This document shows, piece after piece, positions 35,271 through 45,875 of a stretch of DNA of 64,000 bases. The notes under the pieces are model-generated. The model was not told the origin of the DNA. It made no database searches and worked only from the letters and a program-made list of their open reading frames with translations. How positions within the stretch are numbered: position 1 is the stretch's first letter; each line of letters begins with the position of its first letter. The position numbers and the translations under genes were made by a program. Source of the DNA: Bettongia penicillata ogilbyi (lineage: Eukaryota > Chordata > Mammalia > Diprotodontia > Potoroidae); contig JAJHZJ010000336.1 in the NCBI GenBank assembly GCA_023548195.1, forward strand, positions 3,576,704-3,640,703. The letters run 5' to 3'.

Positions 35271-35846
35271 TCCCCATTTTGTCAAGCCCCATTTCTCATT
35301 TAAGCTCTGTTCTCTCAGAAGGCTGAATGAGCTTAAAGGAGTGGTTGAAAGGTATTATTACACATACAGCTATCCTGTGGGGCATCTGCTTGCTAACCAG
35401 TTTAACCTGGGACCTTGGTTTATTGTCTGTAAACAAAAACCAGCTTGAGTTGGACCCCCTCCCCAAAAGATGACTCTTCTATCCTTGCCTCTCTTTGTCT
35501 AATTAGGGGTAGTTTGATCTCCCAACAAATAGACAGATGATTAGGTAGTCCCAGTTCAGGTGGTAATGTCTCCTAGATAAGATTCTAAGGGGCAGATGAA
35601 TCCCATAAAACAATTAACCTTCCTCAGTTGTCAGAGAGAGGTGTGATCATCTACACTTGAAAGCCAACCCACCTTTCCCAGCAGGAGTCAGTTGTGACAT
35701 TCTCCAACCAAGATCTTTCCTTTCTCATCAAGGTCCCTGACCTGACAGAGGGGGTCAGTCTGATCCACTTTACAAGTCACTATTAATAAACTGTTTATCT
35801 CACTTGGAGAAATCTACCTCAGTTTGCCTTCATTTTACTAGTCATA
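35271..35846 (+). mobile_element. 5' LTR of a class I endogenous retrovirus, start unresolved
   Basis: Assigned because AATAAA lies at 35785-35790 and a tRNA-Gln-type primer-binding site follows at 35851. The sequence ends ctagtca just before the primer site, as expected for an LTR CA end. I could not fix the TG start, so the left coordinate is approximate. Confidence 0.5.
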
Positions 35847-35850
35847 GTTT

Positions 35851-35868
35851 TGGAGGTCCCACTGAGAT
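35851..35868 (+). other. Retroviral primer-binding site, tRNA-Gln type
   Basis: The 18 bases tggaggtcccactgagat resemble the complement of a tRNA-Gln 3' end including CCA, with a C-to-T change consistent with CpG decay. The position is a few bases after an LTR-like CA end. This fits a gammaretrovirus-like (class I) element. Confidence 0.6.
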
Positions 35869-38302
35869 CAGGGGAGGGAGCCTGGGCCTCCAGACTCCCT
35901 TAGCAGACTCCCCTTTCTTTTGGGCCCCTGATGAAATTTTCCATCAGAAGGGAGGCTTTCTTCTAGAGACCTTCCCTGTGAACTGACTTTTATAATTTGG
36001 CTCTTTTCCCTTAAGGAAGATCCTCTCAAAATCGGGGAGTAATCACAAGCATGAACACTATCTTTTCAACATTCTTTAGAGCCTGAGGAATTGAAGGAGT
36101 CCTCTATTTTTAGCTGGAGAAGTGGGTTCCACATGCCTTCATCAACGTTCTTCAAAGACTGGAGGATGGAGGGAACTTGTGTGCCCCCTGTCGGGTGGGG
36201 AATAACTAAAATATGGAGCAAATGAATTTATATCCTACTTTTGGTTTGAAAAGTGATTTTTCTTTTTATGTGTGTGAGCATAAAACAAGTTGTTTCCCTC
36301 TTCACTGTCCGGATCAGCTGGGAATTGTTGTATAATATGGTCTCTGGAGACACCTAGTGGCTAACCTGAGAATAGCAACACACTTGGTTTTGGTTTGAGG
36401 GTGGTTGTTTTTTTATGATGCAAGCCGTGCTAGTCCCTTTAACTCATTTAAGGAGAGAGACAATCTTCAGGTTTGACCCTAATATTGCCCTCCATTCATG
36501 AACTGGGTCCCCAGAAAAAGGACTGAACCTATGGACAGCCACACTTATGCTGGGGGCGTATGGCACTATGAAGCCAGTTGTAAAAAGCAAGGGGAAACAG
36601 GGATTCATCCTATTGATGGGGTATTTGGGTACATGTGCTTTTCTAATTCTAAAATCACATTCTCTTTAAAATTCACATTTCTCCCTAGCCTCAAACACTA
36701 TCCCATGTAGTTTTTCCCCAGCCCAAGGACACAGTCTGTACTAGCAACAACCGTTATCTCCCTTCCTGTCATAGTACCAGCTGCACCTATAGAATTTACT
36801 AGTCTGATCCAGCTGTGTACTGACTGACAGGCTATGCACTGGGTCATAACGACATTTACTACTCACTCACCAATCATAGGCATCCTAGACTTAGACATAC
36901 GTATATACTCCCATATATATATATGTCTTGACTAGCAAGACATTGATGAGCCAGCCCTGACTGTTAATTGACTTGGTGATTTTTCAGATCTAAAACCATA
37001 CCTCCAGGTAGCCCCCACTTGGGCTATTTACTGATGAACTCTGGGTAAAATACCTGGGCAGTAGATACCCAAAGTGCACTCCCTAATCCCACCCCAAAAC
37101 AACTAGTTAGCATATTTGGCACTTGCTTCACTATAGAATATCCAATATAAACTTTATCTGTACTCCTCTAAGGTTGCAGGTTCCCTAAGAACTCTTGCCA
37201 CTGAATAGCATAGCAAATCTTTACCTTGACCTCAACAATGCTTGGGTCCGCAAATTCCTTCCAGGCGGCCCGCCCCTGGTACCCTTGTCTTTTTGGGGGT
37301 CTCATCACCAACGCCTTCCAGCCCTCATCACTGTGTCTACCCAGCAGATTTCACTTGTACCAAAAACACCAATATTTCTGAATAACCTAGTGTTTTCCTT
37401 AGTCATTAACTGGCCACCAGTTCTGGTACTAAAAACTTGTGCCTACTCTTTAACACATTGAACAATCAGAAGGAATTCCTGCTAGGGATTCCTGCTAGGG
37501 ACTCCTGCACATCTATTAGATTCATAAAATGAATACCAGGTCTGTGGCAAGAACATTCAGCAAAGCCTTATGGTCCCTCAGGGAGGATTCCTGAAAAATG
37601 GTTAAAATCTTAGAAAGGTATCTCAGAGACCAAAACTCTGTTAAGTCACCCAAGTGGAAATTGGGCCAGTAAAATATCTTTTTAGCTTTTCCAAGCAGAG
37701 GGCATACTTTACTTGACAAGGTGAAGTAAAATTCAGAAGGCTGCTACTAAAACCTCAAACTAAGGCCAGTGGGGAGACTTCATATTCATTATTCTATAGT
37801 TCTGTGTTTGTTTATCTATATGTGAGGCGGGGGTTGGGGGTATGTGGCTATGGGTGTGGATGTCTGGGTGTTTGTTATGTGTGTGTGTGTGTGTGTGTAT
37901 CTATATGTGATGAATTTTCCTTGGTCAAATTTAAGAATTTCTTTTTGTTTTATAATGGGAGCCAAAATCAGCAAAAATGATATATCAAAATATATAAATA
38001 TTACTATTTTAATATTAAAATAATTAAATATATGAATGTTAGATTATGTTTATATTTGCAAAATATATACCAAAAATGTATACTTTTGAGAAAGATCTCT
38101 TGAAGCACAGGCTAAGGGAAAACACCTAACTAAGCCAGAAATGACCAGAAACAAGGAATTAGCTTTTATGGTATCTTCTATAAAATGAGAAGGATAAACA
38201 GAAAAAAGGCAAGGAACAAGTCATCATTGCCCAGGGCAAGCAGCTTCAGTCTGAATCTTACTTGCTCCCTTAGGGGCTGTCTCAGAAGCCCCCACCAGGG
38301 CA
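35869..38302 (+). mobile_element. Degenerate interior of class I retrovirus
   Basis: From the primer site to the protease remnant. No long frame survives. Frames at 36498-36710 (70 codons) and 37195-37461 (88 codons) are unassigned. An ATG at 37957 opens a short gag-start-like frame (MGAKISKND) that closes quickly. A (TG)n tract lies at 37878-37899. Other insertions may be present but were not delimited. Confidence 0.4.
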
Positions 38303-38673
38303 GTGTCAGCGCCAATCTCAAAACCTCAGAATTCACACAAGTGCTCTAACTGTGGCAGGAAATGCTGTTGCCAAAACCTGCTCCCCCCCACCAAAAAAAA
38401 AAAAGACAACAGGACCTTAGAAATAAAAACAGAAATAACTATGGAGGTTCTCAGGAAAACTTCCCAAAACCTGATATCCTGGCCTCTGTTAATCCAGTCA
38501 ATTCCTCTCTCCCAAACAGTGAACCCCATGTTACCCTTAAGGTAGGGGACACATTCTGTGATTGTTTGCTATATAATGGAGACTCTAAATCAGATCCAAT
38601 AAGTAGTCTCTTAGGCAAATATACATTTGACATTCAAACAATATGGTCAGCTTATCAGAGTTGTACTCTATAG
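38303..38673 (+). pseudogene. Retroviral gag nucleocapsid / protease remnant
   Basis: The frame 38303-38545 includes HKCSNCGRK, which looks like a decayed CCHC zinc knuckle whose His and last Cys are lost. The overlapping frame 38362-38673 includes EPHVTLKVGDTF and reads toward the position of a retroviral protease, without an intact DTG catalytic triad. The shift between the two frames resembles a gag-pro boundary or a simple indel. It cannot make an active product. Confidence 0.45.
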
Positions 38674-38679
38674 TAGAGT

Positions 38680-39735
38680 CTGAATGCTTGGCAGTTCAGC
38701 TCAAGAAAAGACTTCAAGGTGCAGTGCCTTATCTTGCCAGGTGATCTTCAGAATCTTGCTAAGACAATTGAAATGGAAGTGACTTAATTTTCTTTCATGG
38801 AGGTGATATACTGTCTAGATTTCACAGGTATACAGCAATAAGGTCAGAACAGCTGCTTTATCTGCTTTAAAATAGGAGAAGGAAAACCAGAAAAAAGGAA
38901 AGAAACAAGTTGTCATTACCTTCATTACTTGTAGACCTTCAGTTTGGTAGGCAGCCTATTATCTTTTCTCTCCCACACATTCTTTCAGAGTCTTCCAAAA
39001 GCTGAGAGAGATTTGGTAATGCTTGTGTCAACCTCATCCTCTATGTGTACATCCCAGGAAGGTATGTGGCCAAAGGAGGTGAACCTGTTTACAATTTTCA
39101 AAACTTCTCCATTTGCTGTAAGCGATGGTTCCACATACAGATGGTGTGGTACTGACTGGTGGAGAACCTCTGTTTTCTTGGTGTTCATTATCAGACCAAA
39201 ATTAGCACAAGTAGCAGAGAATCAATGCATATTCTGTTGCAGTTTAGCCTCAGAAGCTGAACTGAGTACACAATCACTTGTGAGGAAAAAAATCATGCAC
39301 AAACTCTCCCTCTCTTCAAGTGAAATAATCTGCTATCAATGCAGTAGCTGACCTTGGTGCCATTTTCATACTTGTTGATGGCATCTGACAACAATGCTGA
39401 AAACATCATGCAAAAAATCATGGGAGCAAACATATAGCTTTACTCCATTGGTGACTCCATTGGGAAAGTACAAGAGCATTATCTATCATCCAGAACTGCC
39501 ATCATGAAACTGACATACAATACTAATGAACTTCTCTGAGCAGCCAGATTTGCCCTAATTTTCCCCAAGCTCTCAGTATCAAAGACCTTCATTAGATGGA
39601 CGAATATTCTGTTCAGACCTTTGTTCTGCTCCTGGCATTTCTCCTGGAATTGTCAAGCATCAAACATCATATCAAATGAGTTCTCTGGTACCCAGAGGAG
39701 AATGGGTCTCTCTGCTATTGGTTTAAGCCTCCACT
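38680..39735 (-). pseudogene. RTE-clade LINE reverse transcriptase fragment, antisense
   Basis: The minus frame 39188-38985 reads MNTKKTEVLHQSVPHHLYVE and EVLKIVNRFTSFGHI, and ends in the SAFGRL motif typical of the region after the RT palm in marsupial RTE (BovB-like) elements. Sequence to about 39700 reads further RT segments in broken frames. RTE elements encode an endonuclease-RT. This fragment lacks the endonuclease and has several stops. It follows the retroviral remnant directly. Confidence 0.75.
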
Positions 39736-39740
39736 TACTG

Positions 39741-40361
39741 TGTTCCCCAAGTTTTAGGGGTCTAAGCACTCTAATTTCATTTAACTATTTAACAGTAAGA
39801 TAAAATTTTAGAAAGGAGCATTTATTTCAAAGATAGCTAAAATAAATGTACAAACATTCCAAGATCATAATTCCCTCATAGCACCTCAGTCTCTGGGGAA
39901 GGGAATGGAATTAGGTTCCCAGTTTAGTTCAGTTTCTTCATAAAATTAGTCCCATCAAAGTTCCAAGTCTAAAGACACCTGCCTCTCCACCACTGCCTTA
40001 ACTCCCAGGACTTTGTCCTCTTAGAGCTTCCCTGACAGACTTGGATCCTGGTCTCCAAGGTCCTCATAGCATGAGCTCCTTGCACCTAAAACAAAAAAGG
40101 ACAAAAACAAAAAAGGACTTGTCAGAGTCACAAGACGTAAAGGGAAGGGGAAAATGCCTCTTCCCCACCCAGCTTACTGCATGGGACCCTGCTCCCTGGG
40201 TGAACTAGACCTTCATTTCTGGGTACCACTGGAAAGAGAAAAGAACTGCTCTTGAGTCAAGAAGACTTAGAGATACAGGAAGTTTCAGCTATGAATCCAA
40301 TAGAAAGAAGTTCCCAAACATAAGCCAGGCCAGTGAAGAATGTAGGTCCCTGGTATCTCCA
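39741..40361 (-). mobile_element. Probable solo LTR, 621 bp
   Basis: Begins TGTTCCCCAAGTT and ends GGTATCTCCA on the plus strand, with actg directly before (39737-39740) and after (40362-40365). In minus orientation AATAAATGCTCC lies near the 3' end. TG...CA ends, a 4-bp duplication and a poly(A) signal fit a class I solo LTR. A 4-bp match can occur by chance. Confidence 0.5.
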
Positions 40362-41404
40362 ACTGCATGTCTCCACTTTTTAGGTGGTCTGAACATGTAC
40401 CAAATGTCCATTCCACGTACATTTAGTAGAGGACTAAAATGCATGGCCCTTTCCAGCTATGGAGTTCTATAAAGGAAGTGGAACCAAATGGCCAGATTAT
40501 GTCATAATAGCTGAATTATGCAAAGTTAAAGGGATTTAGGAGAATTTTTATATGAAAAGCTGAGGCTGGAGACAACCAAGAAGTAGAAACTGTATTAGAG
40601 GGCAAAGAAAAGAAATCAAGACAAGAGGGTTCTCTGGTCAGAGGTAGAGGCACTAACCCAGAGAGGAAGTTCAATTTTGACCGTCAATCAATGACAGAGA
40701 ACCTGGGGGTCAACCTGTAAGGAACCTTAGCCCCCATAGACCAAAGAGTATGTAAGGTAACACTCAAGGTAAAGAGGAGACAGAGAACCAGACTAACCAG
40801 AAGGACAATCACTCTACAGGCTAAATCTGAACCCTGGAGGTGATGGGTCAAGAATCAAAGAGAACCTTAACTTCAGGTTTAAACCTCAGTCAGTGCCTAG
40901 AAAAGACAAAATGTGGACTCAGATGTTCCTTCCACCTCTAAATTATATATATATGACTGTGACCTTTTCCATTTCTATCACTCTCGCAAGAGACAATAAG
41001 AACCCAGCTTTGTAAAGCACTTTGTAAAAACTTATAAAGAGCACTTTGCTCAAAACTCAAGAAAGTAGGTAGTATAAGTTACTGTTGTGGTGGTTTAATT
41101 TATAGGTGAAGAAACAAAACCAGAGAAGGTCACATACTTATACTATAAGTAAATGTCAAAGCTAAGAATTAATCACAAGTCTGCTGACTATAGCTAGGTC
41201 CTGATTATTTGAAATAATGAATCCCATGAAGTAGTCACAATTTCTCAAATTCACACTGGTTTTTCCCATTAGGCTGGAACCAATTATCATGTTTGACATA
41301 ATTATAATTTCAGTTATGTGAATTTGAATACATGAACCCACTTCATAGGATTCATTATATGCACTAAGTAGGATGTGGCTATACAAGAACAGTTCTTTTC
41401 CATT
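40362..41404. other. Mostly unrecognised; short MIR-like pieces
   Basis: A SINE-end-like piece (ggccctttccagctatggag) lies near 40444, and a MIR-like piece (ataggtgaagaaacaaaacc) near 41103. The rest shows no ORF or named repeat. Confidence 0.35.
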
Positions 41405-41650
41405 GCACCATTCCACTATCCATTTAAGTATATTTCTAATGTATCAGGCATTGAAGATATAAAAACAAAACATTTCTTGCCCTCAATGGGCTTATATTCT
41501 ACTATAGGATTATGTTCTACATTCAATTTGTACACAAATAAATACAGTACAAGGAGGGAGGGAGCACTAGCTCAGAGGATAAGGGAGGATCTGGAAAGTC
41601 TTCATTGAGGAAGTGATGCTAGAATTGAAACTTAGGCAAAATTTCTGGGA
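41405..41650 (+). repeat. L2-like ancient repeat
   Basis: The text taatgtatcaggcattgaag, cttgccctcaatgggcttat, gaggaagtgatgctagaatt parallels the copies near 12735 and 59946. Family assignment is tentative. Confidence 0.45.
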
Positions 41651-42129
41651 AGTAGAAATGGGAACAGACTGTACTGCAGATGTGGAGAATACTTCCTCCA
41701 AATGTACAGAGCTGGGAGATGGAGCATTGAATGTAGGTAATAATTAGTGGCAAATCTTGCTAGAATGTTTGTGGAAGAGGATAATGTGGAATAAAACCAG
41801 TTAGCAGTGTTATTCTGGAGCTGTCTCTAACTAACTGCTGCTAAATTTTCAGTGTGAGCATTTATACCTCAGAAATAAACAGTTGCTACAAATCAGGACT
41901 TGATTTATTGTTTTACAGATTGCCAAGACTTGATAAAGTGTTAATAGAGCAGATTAAATTTAAGTGTATGTGCCTGCTTTTTTTCCCCCAGAGAGCCCAG
42001 TTGTTAAACACTGACCAGCACACCCCTACATTATTCTATAAAAGAACTTGCTTGAGCTCTGTAGGAGTTTAGTAGAAGACTCAGGGAATGAAGTCATCAC
42101 CACATTGGAGGCCAGGTAACTCTATGCTT
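41651..42129. other. Unassigned, possibly an old repeat
   Basis: Contains cagagagcccagttgttaaa and cactgaccagcacaccccta, which look repeat-like, but I cannot assign a family. Confidence 0.3.
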
Positions 42130-42245
42130 ATAATAATAATGATATCGGGCATTTATATAGTTTTAAGATTTACAAAGTACTTACATCTATTATCTCATTT
42201 GAGCCTGACAACATCTCTGTGAGAAAGGTAGATTTGAATCAGATT
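42130..42245 (+). repeat. MIR/THER fragment
   Basis: The text gggcatttatatagttttaa, gatttacaaagtacttacat, tattatctcatttgagcctg is MIR core sequence. Confidence 0.8.
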
Positions 42246-42369
42246 ACACAGGGCTAGTTTAAATGTTATCCTATCCCCAATGGGGAAACTCTTTGAGAAG
42301 GGGGCTGATGATGACATGGTTCCTTTCTCCCTCTAATGTTGAGTCACAGAAATAGATCAGCAAAACCAC

Positions 42370-42625
42370 ATTGTTCAGTCATTTCACTCATGCCCAATTT
42401 TTTGTGACCCCATTTGGAGTTTTCTTGGTAAATGTACTGGAGTGGTTTGCCAGTTCCTTCTACTGCTCATTTTACAGATAAGGAAACTGAGGCAAAGAGA
42501 GTTAAGTGACTTTCCTGGGGTCACACAGCTAGTAAGTGTCTGAGGCCAGATTTGAACTCAGGAAGATGAGTCTTTCTGACTCCAGGCCTTTCACTCTCAT
42601 CCATTGCTCCACCCATCTGCCCAAA
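42370..42625 (-). repeat. MAR1-type SINE, antisense
   Basis: Contains ttgttcagtcatttcactca, tgtgaccccatttggagttt, actggagtggtttgccagtt and the CORE part ggggtcacacagctagtaag. The sense counterpart is at 60600-60795. Confidence 0.8.
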
Positions 42626-42714
42626 AGGACATGAGAAAGGCATATATTTCCTTACATCCTGGAAATCCAAGAATCTCTTCCCTCTACCCTTGGAGAAACT
42701 TCTAGTATTTTTAT

Positions 42715-42930
42715 ATTTTTTAAAAATGTGTTGATTTTTAGTTTTCAACAGTCACTTCCGTAAGATTTTGAGTTCCAAATTTTCTCCTCATCTCTCCCAT
42801 CCCCCTGCCCCAAAATGGCATGTAATTTGATGTATGCTCTATATATACATTCATATTGAACCTATTTTCACATTAGTTATGTTGTAAAGAAGAATTAGAA
42901 CCAATGGGAGGAATCATGAGAAAGAAGAAA
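42715..42930 (-). mobile_element. L1 3' UTR fragment, antisense
   Basis: The text ttttgagttccaaattttct, cattagttatgttgtaaaga and aatcatgagaaagaagaaat is antisense L1 3' UTR. It meets a sense L1 fragment at 42931. Confidence 0.7.
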
Positions 42931-43592
42931 TAACCTTTGACCCAGCAATACCTCTTCTAGAACTGTATCCCCAAGAGATCATAAAAATGCGAAAGGGTCC
43001 CACATGTACAAAAATATCTATAACAGCTCTCTTTGTGGTGGCCAAAAACTTGAAATCAAGGGGATGCACATCAGTTGGGGAATGGTTGAATATATTGTGG
43101 TATATGAATGTAATGGAATACTACTGTGCTATAAGAAATGATGAACAGGAAGACTTCAGAGAGGCCTGGAAAGACTTACATGAACTGATGCTGAGTGAAA
43201 AAAGCAGAACCAGGAGAACTTTATACTCAGCAACAACCACAGTGTGAGAGGAATTTTTCTGGTACACTTAGTAGTTCATTGCAATGCAAAGACTTAAAAA
43301 ATTCCCCAATGGTCTCTTATAATAATTGCAAAATGCCTTCTACATCCAGAGAAAGAACTATGGAATTCGAAAGGCAGATTGATGGAGATCATTTTTTCTT
43401 TTGTATTATGTTTTGTTTTGTTTTGTGTATTTAATAGGAATATATGTGTATAACCTATATAAAATTGTATGCCATCTCAGGGAGGGAGTAGGGAGGTAGG
43501 GAGAAGGAGGGGGAGAGAGGTGAACAAATCTAAGATATATGGAAGTGATTGTAGAACAATGAAAAACAAATAAAATAATTTTTTTAAAAAAA
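42931..43592 (+). mobile_element. 5'-truncated L1 3' end
   Basis: Sense ORF2 C-terminus (frame 42987-43247: KNLKSRGCTSVGEWLN, EYYCAIRNDEQEDFREAWKD) and 3' UTR with an A-rich tail ending about 43592. It is followed immediately by the duplicated block. Confidence 0.8.
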
Positions 43593-43597
43593 GAAGA

Positions 43598-44443
43598 GAT
43601 TCTCTAAGTATATCATTATATCATCTGCAAAGAGTGATAACTTAGTTTCTTCTTTTCCTATTCTAATTCCTTCAATTTCTTTTTCTTCTCTTATTGCTAA
43701 AGCTAACATTTCTAGTACCATATTGAACAACAGTGATGATAATGGACATTCTTGTTTCACCCCCTGATCTTATTGGAAATGTATCTAGCTTGTCTCCATT
43801 GCATATAAATCTTGCTGATGGTTTTAGGTAGATACTGCTTATTATTTTATGGGAAGTTCCATTTATTCCTATACTTTCCAGTGTTTTCAATAGGAATGGG
43901 TGTTGCATTTTGTTGAAAGCTTTTTCTGCATATATTGAGATAATCATGTAGTTCCTACTAGTTTTGTTGTTATGATCAATAATGCTAATAGTTTTTCTAA
44001 CATTGAACCAGCCCTGCATTCCTGGTATAAATCCTACCTGATCATAATGTATTATTCTTGTGATAAGTTGCTATATTCTTTTTGCTAATATTTAAAATTT
44101 TTGCATCTCTATCCATTAGAGAAACTGGTCTACAATTTTCTTTCTCTGTTTTGGCACCTCCTGGTTTAGGGAATTTTCAGAGGAAGAAATTAAAACTATC
44201 TATAATCATAGAAAAAATGCTCTAAATTACTATCAATTAGAGAGATGCAAATCAAAACAACTCTGAGGTACTACATCACACCTATCAGATTGGCTAACAT
44301 GACAAAACAGGAAGATGATAAATGTTGGAGAAGATGTGGAAGAGTTGGAACATTAATTCATTGTTGGTGGAGCTGTGAGCTGATCCAACCATTCTGGAGA
44401 GCAATTTGGAACTATGCCCAAAGGGCTACAAAAATGTGCATAC
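43598..44443. repeat. 846-bp direct duplicate, copy 1
   Basis: Identical as far as I can read to 46942-47787, offset 3344 bp, same orientation. It contains antisense L1 ORF2 (to about 44169) joined to sense ORF2, that is, the same inversion junction as the L1 at 45876-48464. Both flanks differ from those of copy 2. Confidence 0.95.
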
Positions 44444-44479
44444 TTGTCATCAAGAGGAGGAGTCATCATTTCAAAACAG

Positions 44480-45859
44480 AGACACAGAGCCAAGATAGCA
44501 GAGTGTCAAGAAGAAATGCACCAGACTGAGTCCTGATTGAGAAATTCAAGGAAAAAAAAAATCACAGTAAGTCATTTTCCCAGCCCAGGGCAGTATAAGA
44601 AGACAGAATAATCTGTGGACTCTAGGAATAGCTATAGTCAGGAATGTCCATTCAGAGTATTCCCACTCATGAAGAGGCTATGCTCCAGGGCAGGAAGAGA
44701 TCTCAAAGCCAGCACAAGAGAAGTCTGATATTGTGGCCGGTGAAGGAATGGGTATCAACCGGCAACTCAGTCACTCACTATTTGGGTTACAGATGCAGGG
44801 TAGACTGAAGAGGAGTCCCTCAGCCAGGGGCAGTTTTCAGAGTGAAAAGTAACATAGCCTATGCTGTGTACTGAGCAAGGAGCAAGTTCAGAAACCAGCA
44901 GTAACTAGGTAACTCTGCCCCCTGGAGCAGAGCAGGGTATCAGTACTTACCCCCAGAACAGTCTGAAGACTGCAGAGAAATAACTAGGACAAGAATCCCA
45001 AATCAAAAGGGAATCTGCCATTCTATTCTTCTGAACCAGCAGAACTTTCTAGATGGCTAAATACAGCTGAGCTCAGTTATTGTGGTGGCTGTTTATCCTT
45101 CCTTTTCAAAGAGGATCAATGACATCATAGGGTGATGTCTTGACTTGCCTGTGAATTAGATTTAAGTGAGGCAGAGTTGCACAAACTCATCAACCTCATT
45201 CTCTCTTCTAGTGTCATCTAAGCCTAATGACAAGAAAAAAGTCAATACAGCTGGCAATGCTACAAGATACAGGATACAGTGTCTGATGTTGATGTCTTTG
45301 ATATCTGATTAAGCCCTAAGAGCTCCACAGCACCTGCTTCAGCTGTCTTCATGGCCACTGGAACAAAATGTTCCTACCTGCCCACTCTTCCAGAGGAAGT
45401 CTTCACAAGTTTGGGATAGACCTCCCCCCACCTTATGGGCCTGAGGACTGTTGGTTACCCTCAGCCTGGTTTAGCCCATCTGGCCAGATGGTTTCACTGG
45501 AGTATGGCTACTGTGAGGCTACAGATTCTTGGATCCACAGGTGAGAGTTGAGTGAAGGTGGACAGCAAAGGTGAATGAGCAGCCCTAGTAAGGGTTCAGC
45601 AAGCCCTCACATCAGAGATGCTAGTCCTCCCTGAGCACCCCATATACCTCAGCAGGAACTGGAACTCTAATCAGGAAGTGGCCCATAGGATTGTTGCTCA
45701 GGTACAACAAGAACACAGGAATTTTTTTGAGCTCAAATCAAGGGAGTAGTGATCACATGTTGCTCTGTACCAGACCACTTTAGGAGTATTGTAAGCTTGC
45801 AATCCTCTAGCGTGAGCTGACCATGAGATTCTGGAATAGTAGATAGCAAACAATCCCCC
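44480..45859 (+). mobile_element. Old L1 5' UTR, start of a large nested L1
   Basis: Starts with the L1-type 5' end cacagagccaagatagcaga and runs as a 5' UTR to 45875, interrupted by an RTE SINE at 45083-45630. The same L1 continues at 48481 (taaagtctgaagtcaagaag), in ORF1 from about 49243, and in ORF2 remnants beyond 50425. Confidence 0.6.
45083..45630 (+). repeat. RTE-tailed SINE (RTESINE-like)
   Basis: The text ccttttcaaagaggatcaat, gacatcatagggtgatgtct, gaattagatttaagtgaggc and later tcttggatccacaggtgaga are hallmarks of the marsupial SINE that shares its 3' end with RTE LINEs. It is about 550 bp. Boundaries are approximate. Confidence 0.7.
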
Positions 45860-45875
45860 AAGAAAATAACAGTAG

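Noticed and set aside
36180..36360. Two reverse CTCF-like motifs (36180-36194, 36346-36360)
   Set aside because: They match only 12 and 13 of 15 positions, a level expected several times by chance in 64 kb, and they lie in a retroviral remnant.
44245..44529. Short ORF2-end frames as small genes (also 47589-47939, 42987-43247)
   Set aside because: They are remnants of the L1 ORF2 C-terminus, and their starts are internal Met codons.
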